Shown piece after piece: positions 33,621 through 34,183 of a stretch of DNA of 34,183 bases (the first letter of the stretch is position 1; the number at the start of each line of letters is the position of its first letter). The DNA is from Actinomycetota bacterium (GTDB taxonomy: Bacteria; Actinomycetota; UBA4738; HRBIN12). The notes beneath the pieces were generated by a model. It had not been told where the DNA came from. It made no database searches and worked only from the letters and a program-made list of their open reading frames with translations. The position numbers and the translations under genes are program-made. The stretch spans positions 1 to 34,183 of the forward strand of contig JAJPHY010000042.1 in the NCBI GenBank assembly GCA_021325015.1, written 5' to 3'.

Positions 33621-34183
33621 GTGCCGACGAAGGTCCTGCTTGCGGCTCCGCGCGGCTACTGCGCCGGCGTGGAGCGCGCCGTGGACGCGGTCGAGCGCGC
33701 CCTGGCCGCGCACGGGGCGCCCGTGTACGTGCGCAAGCAGATCGTCCACAACCTGCACGTCGTCCGCGATCTCGAGGCTCGGGGCGCCGTCTTCGTGGAG
33801 GAGTTGAGCGAGGTCCCCGACGGTGGGGTCGTGGTCCTGTCGGCCCACGGAGTCGCGCCGGCCGTCCACGAGGAGGCGCGCGCTCGGCGGCTCGCCGTGC
33901 TCGACGCGACGTGCCCCCTCGTGACCAAGGTGCACCTCGAGGCGCGCCGGTTCGCCGAGGCCGGACGAACGATCCTGCTGATCGGCCATGCCGGGCACGA
34001 GGAGGTCGTCGGCACGACCGGGCAGGCGCCCGAACGAACGATCCTGGTGCAAAGCGTCGAGGAGGCGCGCACCGTACAGGTTCCCGACCCCGAGCGGCTC
34101 TCGTATCTCACGCAGACCACGCTGTCGGTCGACGAGACCGAGGAGATCGTGGCGGTGCTTCGCGAGCGGTTCCCCGGGATCCA
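33621..34183 (+). CDS. ispH: 4-hydroxy-3-methylbut-2-enyl diphosphate reductase, partial (3' end beyond window)
   Basis: Last enzyme of the non-mevalonate isoprenoid pathway, making IPP and DMAPP with an iron-sulfur cluster. The first 187 residues are present. Cluster ligands Cys14 ([11 protein letters not shown]) and Cys98 ([10 protein letters not shown]) are visible; the third Cys should be beyond the window. His43 ([10 protein letters not shown]), His76 (LSAHGVAP) and His123 ([10 protein letters not shown]) are the expected substrate-site histidines. The GTG at 33621 is 6 nt from TACGAT. Confidence 0.96.
   Translation, partial: MPTKVLLAAPRGYCAGVERAVDAVERALAAHGAPVYVRKQIVHNLHVVRDLEARGAVFVEELSEVPDGGVVVLSAHGVAPAVHEEARARRLAVLDATCPLVTKVHLEARRFAEAGRTILLIGHAGHEEVVGTTGQAPERTILVQSVEEARTVQVPDPERLSYLTQTTLSVDETEEIVAVLRERFPGI

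Overview
The window is very GC-rich and densely coded. It looks like chromosomal DNA of an actinomycete relative, probably an uncultivated deep lineage of Actinomycetota. The evidence is the gene set: DUF3090, an SCO1664-type protein and a histidine phosphatase side by side, a SenX3-like PhoR, a Tat-dependent lipoprotein, and GTG and TTG starts. Many genes also have a TANNNT -10 box only 6 to 10 nt before the start codon, which implies leaderless mRNAs. I saw no rRNA, tRNA, CRISPR array, prophage or insertion sequence.

Layout, left to right. 1-5108 (minus): a co-directional run read leftwards as bcp peroxiredoxin, cyclophilin, a malyl-CoA lyase-like CitE protein, and a polyamine-type ABC importer (binding protein and two permeases; the ATPase is not visible and the last permease runs off the window). 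5175-5991 (plus): a truncated DUF302 gene followed at once by a Phd/PIN toxin-antitoxin pair. 5994-11479 (minus): a YyaL/DUF255 thioredoxin-fold protein and a 1133-aa cyclase-AAA-TPR protein whose cyclase domain has lost key residues. 11556-14776 (plus): a NarL-type response regulator, prephenate dehydratase and a membrane-anchored PQQ-like beta-propeller. 14751-16150 (minus): a lipoprotein and a rhomboid protease. 16475-18517 (plus): a polyprenyl glycosylphosphotransferase with a long structured leader, a 60-aa protein, and an 82-aa secreted mini-protein with a sortase-like tail. 18584-21622 (minus): histidine phosphatase, DUF3090, SCO1664-like protein, ECF sigma factor and a translationally coupled O6-alkylguanine alkyltransferase.

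22047-31828 is a phosphate island: phoR (minus), pstS-pstC-pstA-pstB-phoU-phoB (plus, start/stop overlaps throughout the later part), an unexplained 575-nt segment with a Pho-box-like site and a terminator, then DUF47-pit-small membrane protein (plus), facing a second DUF47 gene (minus). A tandem 11-nt Pho-box-like repeat lies between phoR and pstS. The likely logic is that PhoR/PhoB senses phosphate through Pst-PhoU and controls high-affinity (Pst) and possibly low-affinity (Pit-DUF47) uptake.

32058-34183: a CorA remnant with an internal deletion, a coupled pseudo-receiver-like ORF, a secreted lysozyme-fold protein behind a long structured leader, and the 5' part of ispH.

I found no clear defence island or wholly new multi-gene system. 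The best leads are regulatory and evolutionary: the leaderless promoter series, the structured leaders of pstS, the glycosyltransferase and the lysozyme-like gene, the orphan transcription unit at 28810-29233, the CorA deletion fusion, the degenerate cyclase, the sigma-alkyltransferase pair and the sortase-like mini-protein.
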